NCBI RefSeq assembly: GCF_023159225.1
Contig: NC_063175.1
Span: 4,543,255 to 4,607,254, forward strand
Source of the DNA: Perognathus longimembris pacificus
Lineage: Eukaryota > Chordata > Mammalia > Rodentia > Heteromyidae
Direction of reading: 5' to 3'
Length of the DNA stretch: 64,000 bases
Below are positions 42,553 to 54,476 of the stretch, in pieces. Numbering within the stretch: position 1 is the stretch's first letter; each line of letters begins with the position of its first letter. The notes under the pieces are model-generated. The model searched no databases, was not told the origin of the DNA, and saw only the letters and a program-made list of their open reading frames with translations. The position numbers and the translations under genes were made by a program.

Positions 42553-43334
42553 TGTTTCAAATAACATAGCCTGGTTTACATAAGAGCCTGTATTTGTAAA
42601 TCCCTTAAGAAAACTCCATCTGGAGTTACTTATTTGTTACTTATTAACTTGATAGTTAATCCAATTTAAAGTGGTAAATGTAAATTTTTGATATATTTTA
42701 GTATTAAATAGAAGCTACAGTAGTATTTTCCTTTTGTATTAGTGTTATTTTTGTTGACAAAGCACAATTGCATACACATAGGAATACTGTTTTATCTTGA
42801 CATATATACATTATACAAAATGATTAAGCCAAGACAATTAACATAACCTTTATTTCACTTGATTTCTGTGTTGATAAAATATACTTTTAGCTACATTGAA
42901 AGATACAGTACATTAAGTATAGTCACCCTTCTGTGCAATAGATCTCTAAAGCTATTTTTCACATCGATCTTTCATGGGAAAAGAAAAACGCAAATATATT
43001 TGAAATTGTCTTTACTAATTTTTTACTGGTATAGTTTAGAATACTGGAATTTTTTGTCAGTCTAGAATTTCAGAAAGATCTGTTTGTATTTGAAGATATC
43101 CAATTAATCAATATCTAGTCATTATAATTTCTTTCATCAGAGACATAGTATATTACACTGCAAATATTACACTGAAAAATAATCTTGAGAGTAAAGAGCT
43201 ATCAAATCTCCTAAACCCTTAGATGCGCTTAAGTAGAATAAGATCAAGATGTAGTAACTTTTTAAATTCTAGTCAGCCTTCATGCCTTTGAAGATGAAGA
43301 ATGAGGTAGCTGTTCATGTTGTTACAAACTGTAT
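42553..43334. other. Unclassified AT-rich stretch
   Basis: No gene or repeat recognised in about 780 bp. Confidence 0.4.
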
Positions 43335-43475
43335 TCACAGTTTTTGGGGAGGTTGAGGCAGGGGAGGTGTCTCAATTTTTACGCCAAAATTGAGTACATA
43401 GTAAGATGCAGTTAAGTAGGCAAGGGTTGGATCCATGTAAGGCACTTCATTCAATCCCTGACAACCTCCCCCTCA
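43335..43475 (+). mobile_element. Possible degenerate B1/ID SINE
   Basis: TTTTTGGGGAGGTTGAGGCAGG resembles a B1 core. GTTAAGTAGGCAAGGGTTGGATCCATG could be the ID part. Weak match. Confidence 0.4.
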
Positions 43476-43561
43476 CCCACGTACACAGAATGAATTAAAA
43501 AAAAATTAAGTGCTACCAGTATAACTTTAAAAAATATGACTCCCAGAATATCACATACTCT

Positions 43562-43655
43562 TGTTTGTTTTTGTGGTCTATGGGGATTGAACCCAAGTCC
43601 TACCATGGCATAGTAGGCCCTTGCTTTACCACTGAGCTACACTCCAGGGCATGCT
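43562..43655 (-). mobile_element. ID-like SINE monomer
   Basis: The plus strand TGGGGATTGAACCCAAGTCC is the complement of a B box, and GCTTTACCACTGAGCTACACTCCAGGGC the complement of the A-box region. Confidence 0.75.
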
Positions 43656-43659
43656 ATGA

Positions 43660-43850
43660 TAGCCTCCCTCCCTCCCTTCCCCCCTCCCTCCCTCCCTTCC
43701 TCCCTCCCTCTCTTCCTTCCTTCCTTTTTCTTTTTTCTTTCTTTCTTTCCCTCCTCCTCCTCCTCCTCCTCCTCCTCCTCCTCCTCCTCTTCCTCCTCCC
43801 CTTTTCCCTCTTCTCCTTCTCCTCCTCTTTCTCCTTCTTCTTCTTCAATT
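43660..43850. repeat. Polypyrimidine tract (CCCT/CCTT/CTT/CTC)n
   Basis: About 190 bp almost entirely of C and T on the plus strand, with about 16 CTC/TCC triplets near 43750-43800. The P/S/L-rich and E/K/R-rich open frames on the two strands are composition artefacts. Such mirror-like tracts can form triplex DNA. It adjoins an ID-like SINE whose tail probably seeded it. Confidence 0.93.
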
Positions 43851-43855
43851 GCCCT

Positions 43856-44280
43856 TGTAAAGAAGGCCTTATTCTCCACAGCAGTTGATATTGCTATGGG
43901 CGAGTGAATTTACCGACATAAAGATAAATCTCAAAGATAAACCTTAGGAAGAAGACATTCCACACATAGAAAACACACTAGTAAATGCCATGGTGACTGC
44001 TGCTGCATTAGCTGTCACACACAGGGGTTCTGCAATGGTGTATGTGTGCTGTCTCAGTGTAAAAGTGAGGAGGAAGTGAATGGAAATGAATACAGAACCA
44101 CTGATCCTTCATTCAGTGCTTTATTCAATGTCTAACAGCCATGAGTTAAACTCCATTGGGTCATAAAAGTCCAGTTGGCAACTAGGTTACTATCATGAAT
44201 GGAGACAGACAGGGTGGCCATTCTCATGGACCTTTCACCCCATGATACAGATAACAAAGAGTCACACAAATGCACAAAGA
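43856..44280. other. Unclassified stretch
   Basis: About 420 bp with no recognisable feature. Confidence 0.4.
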
Positions 44281-44532
44281 AACTGGCACCAGGGGCTCAT
44301 GTCTGTAATACTAGTTACTTAGGGGGCAGAGATTTGAGGATCTTGATTCAAAGCCAGCCTGAGCAGAAAAGTCTGTGAGACTCTGATCTCTTTAAGTTAC
44401 CAGAAAAGAGCCAGAAGTGAAGCTGTGACTGAAGAGGCAGAGCACCATTCTTGAGCAAAAAAAGATCAAGGATGGTGCCCAGGCTGGTGTTCAAGTCCCA
44501 GTAACCTGTCCCGCAAAAAAAGAAAAAAAAGT
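44281..44532 (+). mobile_element. B1-ID dimeric SINE
   Basis: GGCTCATGTCTGTAATACTAG, GATTTGAGGATCTTGATTC, AAAGCCAGCCTGAGCAGAAAAG, TCTGTGAGACTCTGATCTC, AGCCAGAAGTGAAGCTGTG, GTGTTCAAGTCCCAGTAACC and an A-rich tail. It is one of the clearest copies for defining the family order. Confidence 0.88.
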
Positions 44533-45600
44533 ATAAACAACTATGAACTGAAAATAGAAGAAAACATGGAGAAATGGCAGATAGGAGAATGCAAGACACA
44601 AAGTTGACATGCAGCCTTCTAAGTAATTCTCAATGAACACATGTTAAAGAGGAGTGAAATGACAGCTGCAAACTGTCAACTTCAAAAACAAAAGCAAATA
44701 TTTGATTATTTGGGGACCACTTTTCAGTTTCACATTGTGTTCATGCACTACGTGTTGATAAGACACTGGATGTTTACTACATGTACAGCATCTACCAGCA
44801 CTGTCTCAAACACGGTAGGTCAGTGGGACACACCCTCCATTTCCAGAGGACCATGCACTTTAGACACAGGCATGTATATTACTTTGTGTACAACACAACT
44901 AGTTGAGATTTGATAAAAGAGAAAAGAAAAAGAAAAAGTTAGAAAGAGCACAAGAGGAAGGGTAGAGACAGTCAATTCTAGTGGGAAAGCTGCCTCATGA
45001 AGTGCTTAAATCTCTTGCCATTAAAAAAAATCGAGCCTTAGTTCTGATTTTATGTGTGTACATTTATCTCACCACAATTACATAGCATTGTCTATAGGTG
45101 CATTTTTTTGAGACACATAATTTTTTTTAACAAAAGGAGATACAGGTAGATGGCTATTAAGGAAATATTAAGGGAAAAGAAAAAGAATGAATAAACAACC
45201 CTTCCAGCGTAACTTTTCCAAATGGGAAGAACTATCCAAATATTGAAAGAGGTGAAGCAACAGGACATAGCAAGAGTGTGTTGGAGAAGGAGGTGCTGTG
45301 GCTTTGTGAGGTTATAGGGTTTGGGGGAGAAGTTATCAGGGAGAAATTTTAATGAAATAACTTGATAAATTAAGAGTTTTGAAAATGGTAAACAAAGATG
45401 TTCCCATACTTCTCTTTTGGTGACCGTAAGTGACCCTCAAGTCTGCATTTGAGGGAAATAAGGCAGGTGGTAGTAGGACATGGAAGAACATGGCCAGACT
45501 GATGGAATTTGACAACTAATCGCTTGTGGGGAATAAGGCAGAGCAGAAAGTTTAACAACTTCCAAAGGCTTCTAGCCAGGACTACTGAGAAGAGGATTTC
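44533..45600. other. Unclassified stretch
   Basis: 1.1 kb with no gene recognised. The 90-codon frame at 44641-44913 lacks a motif. Purine-rich at 44925-45000. Confidence 0.4.
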
Positions 45601-45604
45601 TTTC

Positions 45605-45792
45605 TTCTTTTTCTGTTACTGGGGAATAAAGTCAGGGCAAACTACTTTATTGAGCCATGCCTTAGCTCTTTTGGTGTTAGCTTAACAGATAGGATGACTT
45701 GTTTAGCCAATGCTAGCACTGGACCATAATCATACTATTTCCATCTCCTGAGTAGATGGGGTAACAGATATGCACCACTATGCCCAGCCTGA
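45605..45792 (-). mobile_element. Degenerate B1-ID SINE
   Basis: Complement order: GTTACTGGGGAATAAAGTCAGG, TTGAGCCATGCCTTAGC, then ATCTCCTGAGTAGATGGGG and CACCACTATGCCCAGCC, the latter the complement of a B1 5' end. Confidence 0.65.
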
Positions 45793-48345
45793 TAGTGTTT
45801 TAATTGGGATGTAAAAGAGAGCAAGTATGGCTGAGGAGGGAGGATAGTGATCATTAGATAGGCAGAGTTTAAGCCGCCAATAGAATATATGGGGCTGGAA
45901 TTACTAAGAGAGGTTAGTATACAAAGATTGGGAGTCATTTGCACCCAGCAATCAGGTGAATCCTCTTGAAAATTAGAGCCTGAAGATGGAGAAATGGTTG
46001 AATGGGATGACTGAAGCACGTACACTGCTCTCCTAGTGGCTGCAACCTACTAGAAGTTCACAAACTTCATTTTTGACAATAATGTTGGAACACATTCTTA
46101 GATCGCTAAGAGAGTTTGTGGCTTGAGATATACCCCACATCAATGGAAGCATCCAGAACTCAAAAGGATCTCAAATAATCATCTTATCAATGAAAGCAAT
46201 AAGCTATGTGCACACACATACCATAACTATTTCTTTCCCTTCATTTAAGTATCATAACAGGTCCACCAAAATTAGTAGTAAGAACATATTTGAATAATGT
46301 GCATCTAAATCATGCATGAGACAGGTATCACATTTTATAACCTTTTAAAAACAGATAAAAAGATTGGCACTTACAAAAGCTCTGTAGCCTCAAACATGAA
46401 TTCATATAATTTAATGGGAAAGAGTTGGGCAGAAATGTCAGCAAATTACTAGAATCTCATGTTACCATGTTATAGTAAGAGGTTCCAAATTTTCAGCTTT
46501 TAAAATTATATCTTCCAGCTATAATCTAATTTGCCAGATCTTTAACAAGAACAGGGACAAAAAGACTTACTTTATTTGGTCTCAAGCTATAATTCATTTT
46601 TCCTGCCCCAACTCCTTACAGATGGACTTTAACTACTGTGTGATGTGCTGGTTGTCTAAGGCAGAATCAGTGCTAATTCTGTAACACTTCTGTGCTCACT
46701 TGCACTGGAGAGTGGATAAACATTCATGGCTGGAGAAAAGAGCCAGTATTGTAGGGAGGCAGGCAGAGGGCTAGCAAGGAGCTGCTTAGGCTCTAGTACT
46801 TATCATCCCAAGAGAAGGTGTAGCCAAAGCAATTGGTATACTGTTCCCAGTGAGGGGCCCTGCCCTACATGGCACCTACTTCTTACTAATAATAGATGAT
46901 GGTGGGAACACTGGTGAAAGTGGAATTTGAAAGCTGGAAAATGGGTTGGAAAAATCAGCATTCAAAAAGCTTATAGAGGCACTGAACAATCGCCAGAACC
47001 TGGCTCAGACCTCTACCCCTGGGGAGGTTCGTCGTTCTGCTTCTGTTGGTGGAAAGTATCTTAGATTCTTCCTGTATTCATATATCTTGTTAGTAGGATA
47101 AAGGAGGAATGATTGTATACATGTTAATATCAATGTTTCCATTATTTTACTATGCATTTTAAAGCATTTGCACTTCTAGGGAATAAGACTGCTTCTTGCA
47201 ATCAAACAGCATGCCAGTAGCACACTACGGTTCAGGAGCAAATAATGTTTATTTTATACTTTGTGCCAGATTTGATGAACTATGAAAATAATGAATATAA
47301 TGACTCATACAAGTGAGTCATCAGTGCCAATATCGTCTGGCTGGTGGAGGATGTGTTCTCCAATTTAACCACCACTTCAAAATAATCATGACACTTACAT
47401 AGAACATTTGACTTCCGGATTTGCCCTTAGGAATTTAGCCACGTTTTGAAAACTCATGATGGAGAAACTATTTTAGTTGGTTAACGTTGGAATCATGGAA
47501 GAGATGAGGAGGAAGCAAGTATCTCTTTAATTCTCAGAAGTAAATTATCTTCCCCGAATATCATAATGAGAATGTAAGACTCTTACTGCAGGTAGAAATA
47601 GTTTTTGAAGAGATTTATAGGTGATGGAGCATCATGGTGATAGTTTTGACTATCTTGATAAATGATCTCATTGTTGGTCCTATGCTTCCATATATTTTGC
47701 ACTGTCAAAGTTAAATAGAATATAGCTATCCAACTACAATTGGTATAGATGTGTATTTCATTCAATTCCTTTTACATAATTAGAGTTTTTATTGTTTTTG
47801 AATGTGTATACAATTTTGTAGCCATGCCTACTTACTTATGTTTGGATGATAAATATTTTTCTGACAGCATCCAGCCTTTGTTAAGTACTATTTTTAATGG
47901 CTGTATTATGATCTCTTAAACATCTGTACTGTATTTTATATCTCATTTCTCTGATGTTTCCAAAATATGGCAATGTAAATCCAGGAGATTTGTATACTTT
48001 GAAACATTTCTTTAGGCACAGTTTAAGAAATATGATTTCTTATGTGTATTGTCATTGTATATAATAAAAAATGATTATTAACTTTTCAAACATTTTTGTA
48101 GGAAAAGTCTGTTAATATTCAGCTACTATTTATAATCATGTAGATTCCATTTCTACTGTGCTCTATTTTTTAGCCTTTCTTAAAAGATAAGAAATTAAAC
48201 TTAAATTGAATTTCCTTGATTAATTCTAAGGTTGAATAACTTCCCATATGTTTGGCTAACGAGGATGATTCTTGTTTTATGAATGTTATAACATTTTTAA
48301 ATGATATACTCTTATCCATTATTTTCCTTACTTTTTCTCACTCAA
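45793..48345. other. Unclassified 2.5-kb AT-rich stretch
   Basis: No SINE, L1 or gene recognised. Frames stay at or below about 96 codons and lie on both strands. A short GC-richer patch at 46985-47045 (CCCCTGGGGAGGTTCGTCG) is unassigned. Confidence 0.4.
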
Positions 48346-48349
48346 TCAA

Positions 48350-48435
48350 AATCTTTAAAAAAAATTTTTTATTGTCAAGGTTACATATGTAAGGCAGTGA
48401 GTACATTTCTTGTCAAACTTGTTACCTCCTCCCTC
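48350..48435 (-). mobile_element. Host L1 (lineage A), 3' end, left piece
   Basis: TTTTTTATTGTCAAGGTTAC, ATGTAAGGCAGTGAGTAC and GTTACCTCCTCCCTC are the complement of an old lineage-A 3' UTR. It stops at 48435, where lineage-B sequence starts, and continues at 49621 (GTTTTGCTCCCATC). The uninterrupted order is visible at 56200-56235. Confidence 0.88.
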
Positions 48436-49611
48436 TTTTTTTTTGTTTGTTTGTTTTACCTTTATATCTTGAGTAGTTGTTTGATTTTAGTTACATAATG
48501 TGAGGTCGCTGACCCAAACCTGTGGGAAATACCATTTGACAAGAAGTTTTTTGTTTTGCAGACATAGTCTCTACTGTCTCACCCTCCCCCCACCATAACA
48601 GTCATATATCAGGGAGATCATGCCCCTTTGTTTTCTATGTTCTAGGTTTCTCTCACTCAACATTATTTGTTCAAGTTCTGACCATTTCCGTGTGAATACC
48701 AATATTTCACCATTTCTAATCGCTATGTAGTATTCCACTGTGTATAGGTACCATATTTTTTGGATTCATTCATCTGTAGAGGGGCATCTGAGTTGTTTCC
48801 ATATTTTGGCTATTGTGAATTGTGCAGCAATAAACATGGAAGTGCAGATGTCTTTTTGATATCTTGAGACCTGTTGTTCAGGATAGATGCCTAGGAGTGG
48901 TATGGCTGGGCCATAGGGTAGGTCTATGTTGAGCTTTTTGAGGAACCTCCATATTGTTCTCCAAAGTGGTTGTACTAATTTGCACTCCCACCAACAATAG
49001 AGAAGGGTTCCTCTTTCCCTGCACCCCCTCCAGCATTTGTTGTTGCCTGAGTTCAGAGTATAGGCCATTCTAACTGGAGTGAGGTGGTATCTCAGGGTTG
49101 TTTTTATTTGCATTTCCTTTACTGCCAGGGATGTTGAACATTTCCTCATATGTTTCTTTGCCACTTTTATCTCTTCTGCTGTGAAGTCTCTCTTTAGCTC
49201 CTTTGCTCCTTTAATAACTGGTTTACTGTGCTTGGAGGGGTTAGTTTTTTGAGTACTCTGTAGATGATGGATATTAGGCCTTGGTGTGTTGCTGTGCTGG
49301 AGTAGATCCTTTCCTATATGGTTGGCTGTCTTTCTAATTTGGTGGCAGCTATGTCTTTAGATGTGCAGAAACTTTTTATTTTGTAGTAGTCCCATTTGTC
49401 GAGTCTCTCCCCTATCTGTTGTGACCCTGGGACTCTATTCAGGAAGTTCCTTCCTGTGCCTATAAGTTCTAGCGTCTTTCCTACTCTGTCCTTCAGTAGT
49501 TTCAAGGATTCAGGTCTGGTGTTGAGGTCCTTATTCCATTTCGAGTTGATCTTGGTGCATGGTGATAGGCTAGGGCCTACTTTGAGTTTTCTACATATGG
49601 CTGCCCAGTTT
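48436..49611 (-). mobile_element. 5'-truncated L1 (lineage B) nested in older L1, with TSD
   Basis: 1.18 kb in reverse orientation: tail (T9 and GTTT units), 3' UTR matching 17570-18010, then ORF2 C-terminus. The 9-bp repeat TCCTCCCTC at 48427-48435 and 49612-49620 is the TSD within the host 3' UTR. ORF2 stops being homologous to L1 at 49611, where host sequence resumes. This order dates lineage B as younger than the host lineage-A copy. Confidence 0.92.
48766..49611 (-). pseudogene. L1 ORF2 C-terminal fragment (nested copy)
   Basis: Two long frames: 49314 up to the truncation point (about 100 codons, RKLKVGPSLSPCTKINSKW region) and 48766-49164 (132 codons with [14 protein letters not shown] and the CWRGC...CWWEC cysteine motif). 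They are closely similar to the lineage-B copy at 16.1-17.4 kb. The first dozen codons read before the L1 part belong to the host 3' UTR. RT and endonuclease are missing. Confidence 0.9.
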
Positions 49612-49620
49612 TCCTCCCTC

Positions 49621-52110
49621 GTTTTGCTCCCATCTTTCCTCCTTCCCAATTCCCCAGAGTTGCACAGTTGGTTTACAGCATATTGTCTTGTTAAGTATTG
49701 CTATTGTATTGGTTCAACTTTTACCCTTTGTCTCACCATTTTGATGTTTCCCTATCCTTCCCTAGTTCAGATAAATGTATATATACTACTCAGGGTATCA
49801 AAATCAATTACAGAGACCGCAGTAATAAAACCATAGGGAAGAAAAACAAAAGAAAAAGGCATAATTTTTCATAGTACATTGATAACAACAACGATAAACC
49901 ATTTATTTCTATAACTTGGAGTTCATTTCACTTAGCATCATCTTATGAGATCATCTGTACATAGCTATTAAGTTATTGTGATCTTCTGATATGACTAACC
50001 TAGAGATTTACTAATTATTGCCAATGATGGAAACTATAGAGGCTATGTTTCTTTGGGTCTGTCTTACTTCCCTTAATAATATTTTTTTCCAAGTCTTTAC
50101 ATTTCCTTGTGAATGAGGCAATGTCATTCTTTCTGATAGAAGTATAGAATTCCATGTGTATATATACCACAATTTCTTGATCCATTCATCTACTGAGGGA
50201 CATCTATGTTGCTCCCATATTTTAGCTGTGGTAAATAGTGCTGCAATGAACATGGTTGTGCTGGCAGCTTTAGTATGGTCGTACTTGTGATTTTTTTCAG
50301 TAAAATGCCCAGAAGTGGGATTGCTGGGTAATTGGGGAGCTCTATGTTTATTTAGACTTTTGTGACACCTCTATATTGCTTTCCAGAGTGGTTGAACAAG
50401 TTTACACTCCCACCAACAGTGTAGTAGGGTTCTCTTTTGGCCACATCCCTGCCAGACAACATCTGTTGTTATTAGTTTTCTTGATAATGACCATTCTTAC
50501 TGGGGTGAGGTGGAATCTCAATGTTGTTTTGATTTGCATTTCTTTTATGGCCAGGGATGCTAAGCACTTTTTCATATGCCTCTTGGAATTCTCATTTCCT
50601 CTTTAGAGAAGTCTCTCTTTAAGTCTTTAGCCCACTTATTAAGGGGGCAATTGTTGTTGGGTGTTTGTTTGTTTTTTGAGGATTTGCTTTGGAGGAAATT
50701 TAATTTTTTGACTTTTAAGTATATTTTAGATATGAGGCCCTTGTCTTTTGTATTGTTAGTTAAGATCTCCCAATCTGAGGGCTTTCTTTTTATCTTGCAA
50801 GCTATGTTCTTTGCCATGCAGAAGTTCTGTGGTTTGATACAATCTCATTTATCCTACTGCTCTTTGATTTGTTCTATTTCTGTGTCTTTATTAAGAAAGT
50901 TTCAACCTGTAGCCAAGGAGCCCTAGTGTTTTTCTTATTCCTTCCTGTAATGTTTTTAGGGTATCTGCTTTCGCTGCAAAGTACCTGATCCACTGGGAAT
51001 TAATTCTGGTGCAGGGTGAGATATAATGATATAGCTTTAGTTTTTTTTTACAGGTGTTTAACCAATTTTCCCAGCACCATTTGTTGAAGAGGGCATCTTT
51101 CTTCCATCCTAATTTTTTGGCTTCTTTATCAAAGATTAGGTGGCTATAGGTCTGTGTGTTTATTTCTGGATCTTTAGTTGTATTCCACTAGTACTCAGGC
51201 CTGTTTTTGTTCCAATATCAAGCTGTTTTTGTTACTATAGCTTTGTAATAGTGTTTGAAGTTTGGTATTGATATTCCTCCAACACTGTTCTTCCTGCTTA
51301 GCATTGTTTTTGCTATTTGGGGTTCTTATATTATTTCATATGAATTTTTGGATTGTGTCCTCTATTCATTAAAGAATGATGTTGGGATATTGATGGGTGT
51401 TGCACTGAGTATGTAGATAGCCTTCAGCAGTATTGCCATTTTCATGATGTTAATCCTCCCAACCCAGAACATGACAGGTTTTCTCACTTCCTTAGTTCTA
51501 TTTTAATTTTCTTTTTCATGTTTTTAAAGTTTTCATCACAGAGGTCCTTCACTTCTTTAGTTAATTCCTGGGTTTTTTTTGTTTGTTTTTGTTTGTTTGT
51601 TTTTGAGGCTATTACAAAAGGATTTGCTTTCTTGATTTCAGCTTCACTATTCTCATTGTTAGCATATGAAAAAGCCATTGAATTTGAGGGTTAATTTTAT
51701 ACCCGGCTACTTTGCCAAAATTTCCAATCACCTCAAGTAACTTGGGAGTAGATTTTATGGGGTTCTTTAAATAAAGGGTCATGTAGCCTGCAAAGAGAGA
51801 GTCTTTTACTTCATCATTCCCTACTTGGATCCACTTTATGTTTGCCTCTTGCCTTCTTGCTCTAGCTAGGAATTAAAATACTATATTGAATAGGAATGGA
51901 GAGACCAGACATCCTTGTATTGTTTCTGATTTTAGCAGAAATAGCTTCAGCTTTTAGCCATTAAGTATAATGCTAGCTGTAGGTTTGTCACACACAGCCT
52001 TTATTATATTAAAGAATGTTCCTTATATTACTAATTTCTCCAGAGATGTCATCATAAATTGATATTGGATCGTGTCAAATGCTTTTTCTGTGTCTTTGGG
52101 GGTGATCATG
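49621..52110 (-). mobile_element. Host L1 (lineage A), older, right piece: 3' UTR to RT domain
   Basis: Reading the reverse strand from 52110 down: RT region (TEKAFDTIQYQFMM), thumb and connection, an ORF2 C-terminal part with VDEWIKKLWYIY, a stop at about 50011, then 3' UTR to 49621. With 48350-48435 this is one L1 split by the nested insertion. The 5' truncation or break is at about 52110. Confidence 0.88.
50011..52110 (-). pseudogene. L1 ORF2 fragment (older lineage A), multiply broken
   Basis: About 2.1 kb of ORF2 in several frames: 50011-50253 (C-terminus ending SIIGNN), 50572-50817, 51484-51678 and a short RT start near 52023-52110. Between them frames are closed by stops and shifts. 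A (GTTT)n run of about 40 bp at 51568-51606 interrupts the segment that in the full-length copy encodes the NIKYLGITL block. It is much more decayed than the nested lineage-B piece. Confidence 0.85.
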
Positions 52111-52111
52111 G

Positions 52112-52732
52112 ATAGAATGACATTGTCCCATTCATAAAGAAATGGAAAGAGTTGGAAAAAAATAATATTAAGTGAAGTAAGCCAGACCCAAAGAAACATA
52201 GAATCCATGTTTTCCCTCATTGGTAATAATTAGTATATGTTTAGGATAGTCCTAACAAAAAATCACAGTAGCTCAATAGCTAAGTACATATGATCATGTA
52301 AGATTATGCTAAACAAAATGAACTCCAAGATATGGAAACAGGAGTTTTTTGCATTGTTGTTTTTAATGTAATATGTGAAACTTTTTCTTTTTTTCCTTAG
52401 TTTTTCTTTCCTATGATTCATCCCCTGTTGTCATTGTATTTGATTTTGGTACCCTGGGTATTGTATATATGTTTAACTGAATTAGAGAATGAAAGGGGAA
52501 CAACAAAATGGCGATCCAAAAAACAAAGGATGAAGTAATTCAACAGTGAAATTCACAAGAAAATATGTTGAAATTACTGTACAACCTTGGGGGTGTTGGG
52601 GGGAGGAAAAGTGGAGAAAAGTGAGGAAGAGGTTAACAAATTTGACAAAAAAAGGACTCACTACTTTACATATGTAACTGTAACCCCTCTGTATATCACC
52701 TTGACAATAAAATTAAACTTTTAAAACTTTTA
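52112..52732 (+). mobile_element. 5'-truncated L1 3' end, head-to-head with the preceding L1
   Basis: It begins inside the ORF2 C-terminus (AGAATGACATTGTCCCATTC), reaches the stop TAG near 52230, and ends with CTGTAACCCCTCTGTATATC, AATAAA and an A/T-rich tail. It faces away from the reverse-strand L1 that ends at 52110, so two 3' ends point outward from one junction. Confidence 0.88.
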
Positions 52733-52739
52733 TAACCAT

Positions 52740-54020
52740 AATTCTTTGATATCTTATTAATGATTTTGTAATTTAAAATGCTGGGTTATGTTACTTTATG
52801 TAGGTGATAGATTTTCAAGTGTCGATTTTATTAGGATTTATAGTCTTATGAAAATTAAACTACAATGCACAAAGAATACTTAATAGGCAAATTGTAATTC
52901 ATTAACGTTAGCATCACTAAAGATATGGCTGCTAATTACCAAGAGTATGACTAAAGTTAAGTCATAACCCCACGCTTGCACAGATACTGCACCTTATTAA
53001 TGGATAGATGTTGGTGTTTATCTGACACAGAGGATTCTGATTACTTGGGAAAATGGAAAGAAACATAAAGGTCTAGATAAATGATGAAAATCATTTCACT
53101 ATTATCATCACAACTTTGTAGTGAGGATTTTTGATGCTCAATTCCTCTATTAGGCTTTGAATACAATTTGACTACAAGATGGTTCATACTCAATAGTTAT
53201 AGCTTATGGTGATAAGACTAACACACTACGGCAAGCTGGAATATTTTAGAAGATATTTTCTAAACAGATTATTAAAAAACAAGCATTGATTTGTACTGGA
53301 TGATAGAAGCTTAAAAATGCATTAGCATGTTAATGTTAGCAGATGTTCTCATATTTTACAACCTATCTGGCTTTACAGATGTCTAAAGAGGATTCATACC
53401 ATTTTATAATTTTACCTGTTTAGCAGAAGACAGATAAGAAGTTGTTTTGCAAAAAGATTTTACCCATAACAAAATTCTACTCTATTATATAGTCAAAGTG
53501 GCTAAGATAATCCCAAATATAATATGCAAAATGAAACTTAACTTAAAGATAATCAAGGCTAAAGTACAGTGTATACAGGGGAGAATTCAAATGGTATAAC
53601 TTATTTGAACAAATAACTCAGCCTAACAAAATGAATACCAAGGTAGGGCAGATTCATGCATAAATGGATGCACTGAGTTATACAATGAGCCTCTGGATGA
53701 AGGGTCTTGGAAAATGGCATTCATAGATCAATAAAATACAGTCATAACTAAGAGCCATATTGCTTTGCATCTGTCACACAATACCTATTACTACAACATA
53801 AATGTTCTACTCTGAAGAGATATTTAATAGGAAGATTATTATTTACATAATGTTTTATTTGAGTGTATATATGGAGACAAGAGGATTTTCTTCTTGAATT
53901 GAGCTTCACATCATCCTACTGAAATTTGAAACTCCCACAAAAGAGTGTTTTCAAGAGTATAAATATAGTATAAAACATCCTCTACTTGATGAACACTTTG
54001 AAACATTGAAGTAATATTTT
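52740..54020. other. Unclassified AT-rich stretch
   Basis: 1.3 kb with no recognisable gene or young repeat. Confidence 0.4.
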
Positions 54021-54021
54021 C

Positions 54022-54102
54022 TGGGCTGGGAGTGGAACCAGTGTTAGAGCATGTATTTGGCATGTCCAAGGAGCTAGGTTCCATACCCAACACTCCTCCA
54101 AA
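54022..54102 (+). mobile_element. ID-like SINE monomer, degenerate
   Basis: GGGCTGGGAGTGGAACCAGTGTTAGAGCATGTATTTGGCATG followed by GGTTCCATACCCAACACTCC gives the A-box/B-box order of an ID unit. Confidence 0.68.
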
Positions 54103-54267
54103 TTTTAAAGTCCTGGGGAAATATTTTAGTAATACGTAGAATCTAGTACTGATTTTCAGGTCTTTAATATAGAAGCTGTGGTCAAATTAATCATTCTGTA
54201 TTTTAAAAATATGTCTGTGGGCTGTGAGCTTTTACTTTAGCTTCTACTTGGACATTCTATTTTTTCC

Positions 54268-54476
54268 CTATAACAGGGGGTTTCAACTCAGGGTCTTGCA
54301 CTGATTTGGTTGGCATCTTCAGTTGGTGCTTTATACTTGAGCCACACCTCCATCCTGTTTTTACAGTCTTTTGAAGACGGAGCCACTTAGACAATTCTGG
54401 TTTGGAAAACTCATTCTCAGCCTCCTGAAAAACTAGGATTACAGAAATGAGCCATTGGCACCCAGGCTTTTTTGAC
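54268..54476 (-). mobile_element. B1-ID SINE, degenerate
   Basis: Complement order: GGTTTCAACTCAGGGTCTTGC, CTTTATACTTGAGCCACACC, CTCAGCCTCCTGAAAAACTAGG, GATTACAGAAATGAGCC and CATTGGCACCCAGG. Confidence 0.75.

Noticed and set aside
42033..42560. 175-codon reverse-strand frame as a gene
   Set aside because: It begins in the TGTA/TGTC repeat and ends in the CACA repeat; the middle lacks a recognisable domain and is overlapped by an opposed frame.
43565..43907. Long open frames (up to 107 codons) on both strands
   Set aside because: They read through the CCT/CTT polypyrimidine tract, giving Pro/Ser/Leu-rich and Glu/Lys/Arg-rich low-complexity peptides.
52023..52220. 65-codon reverse-strand frame as a novel fusion
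   Set aside because: It spans the junction between two oppositely oriented L1s, so only the part up to 52110 is true L1 coding sense.
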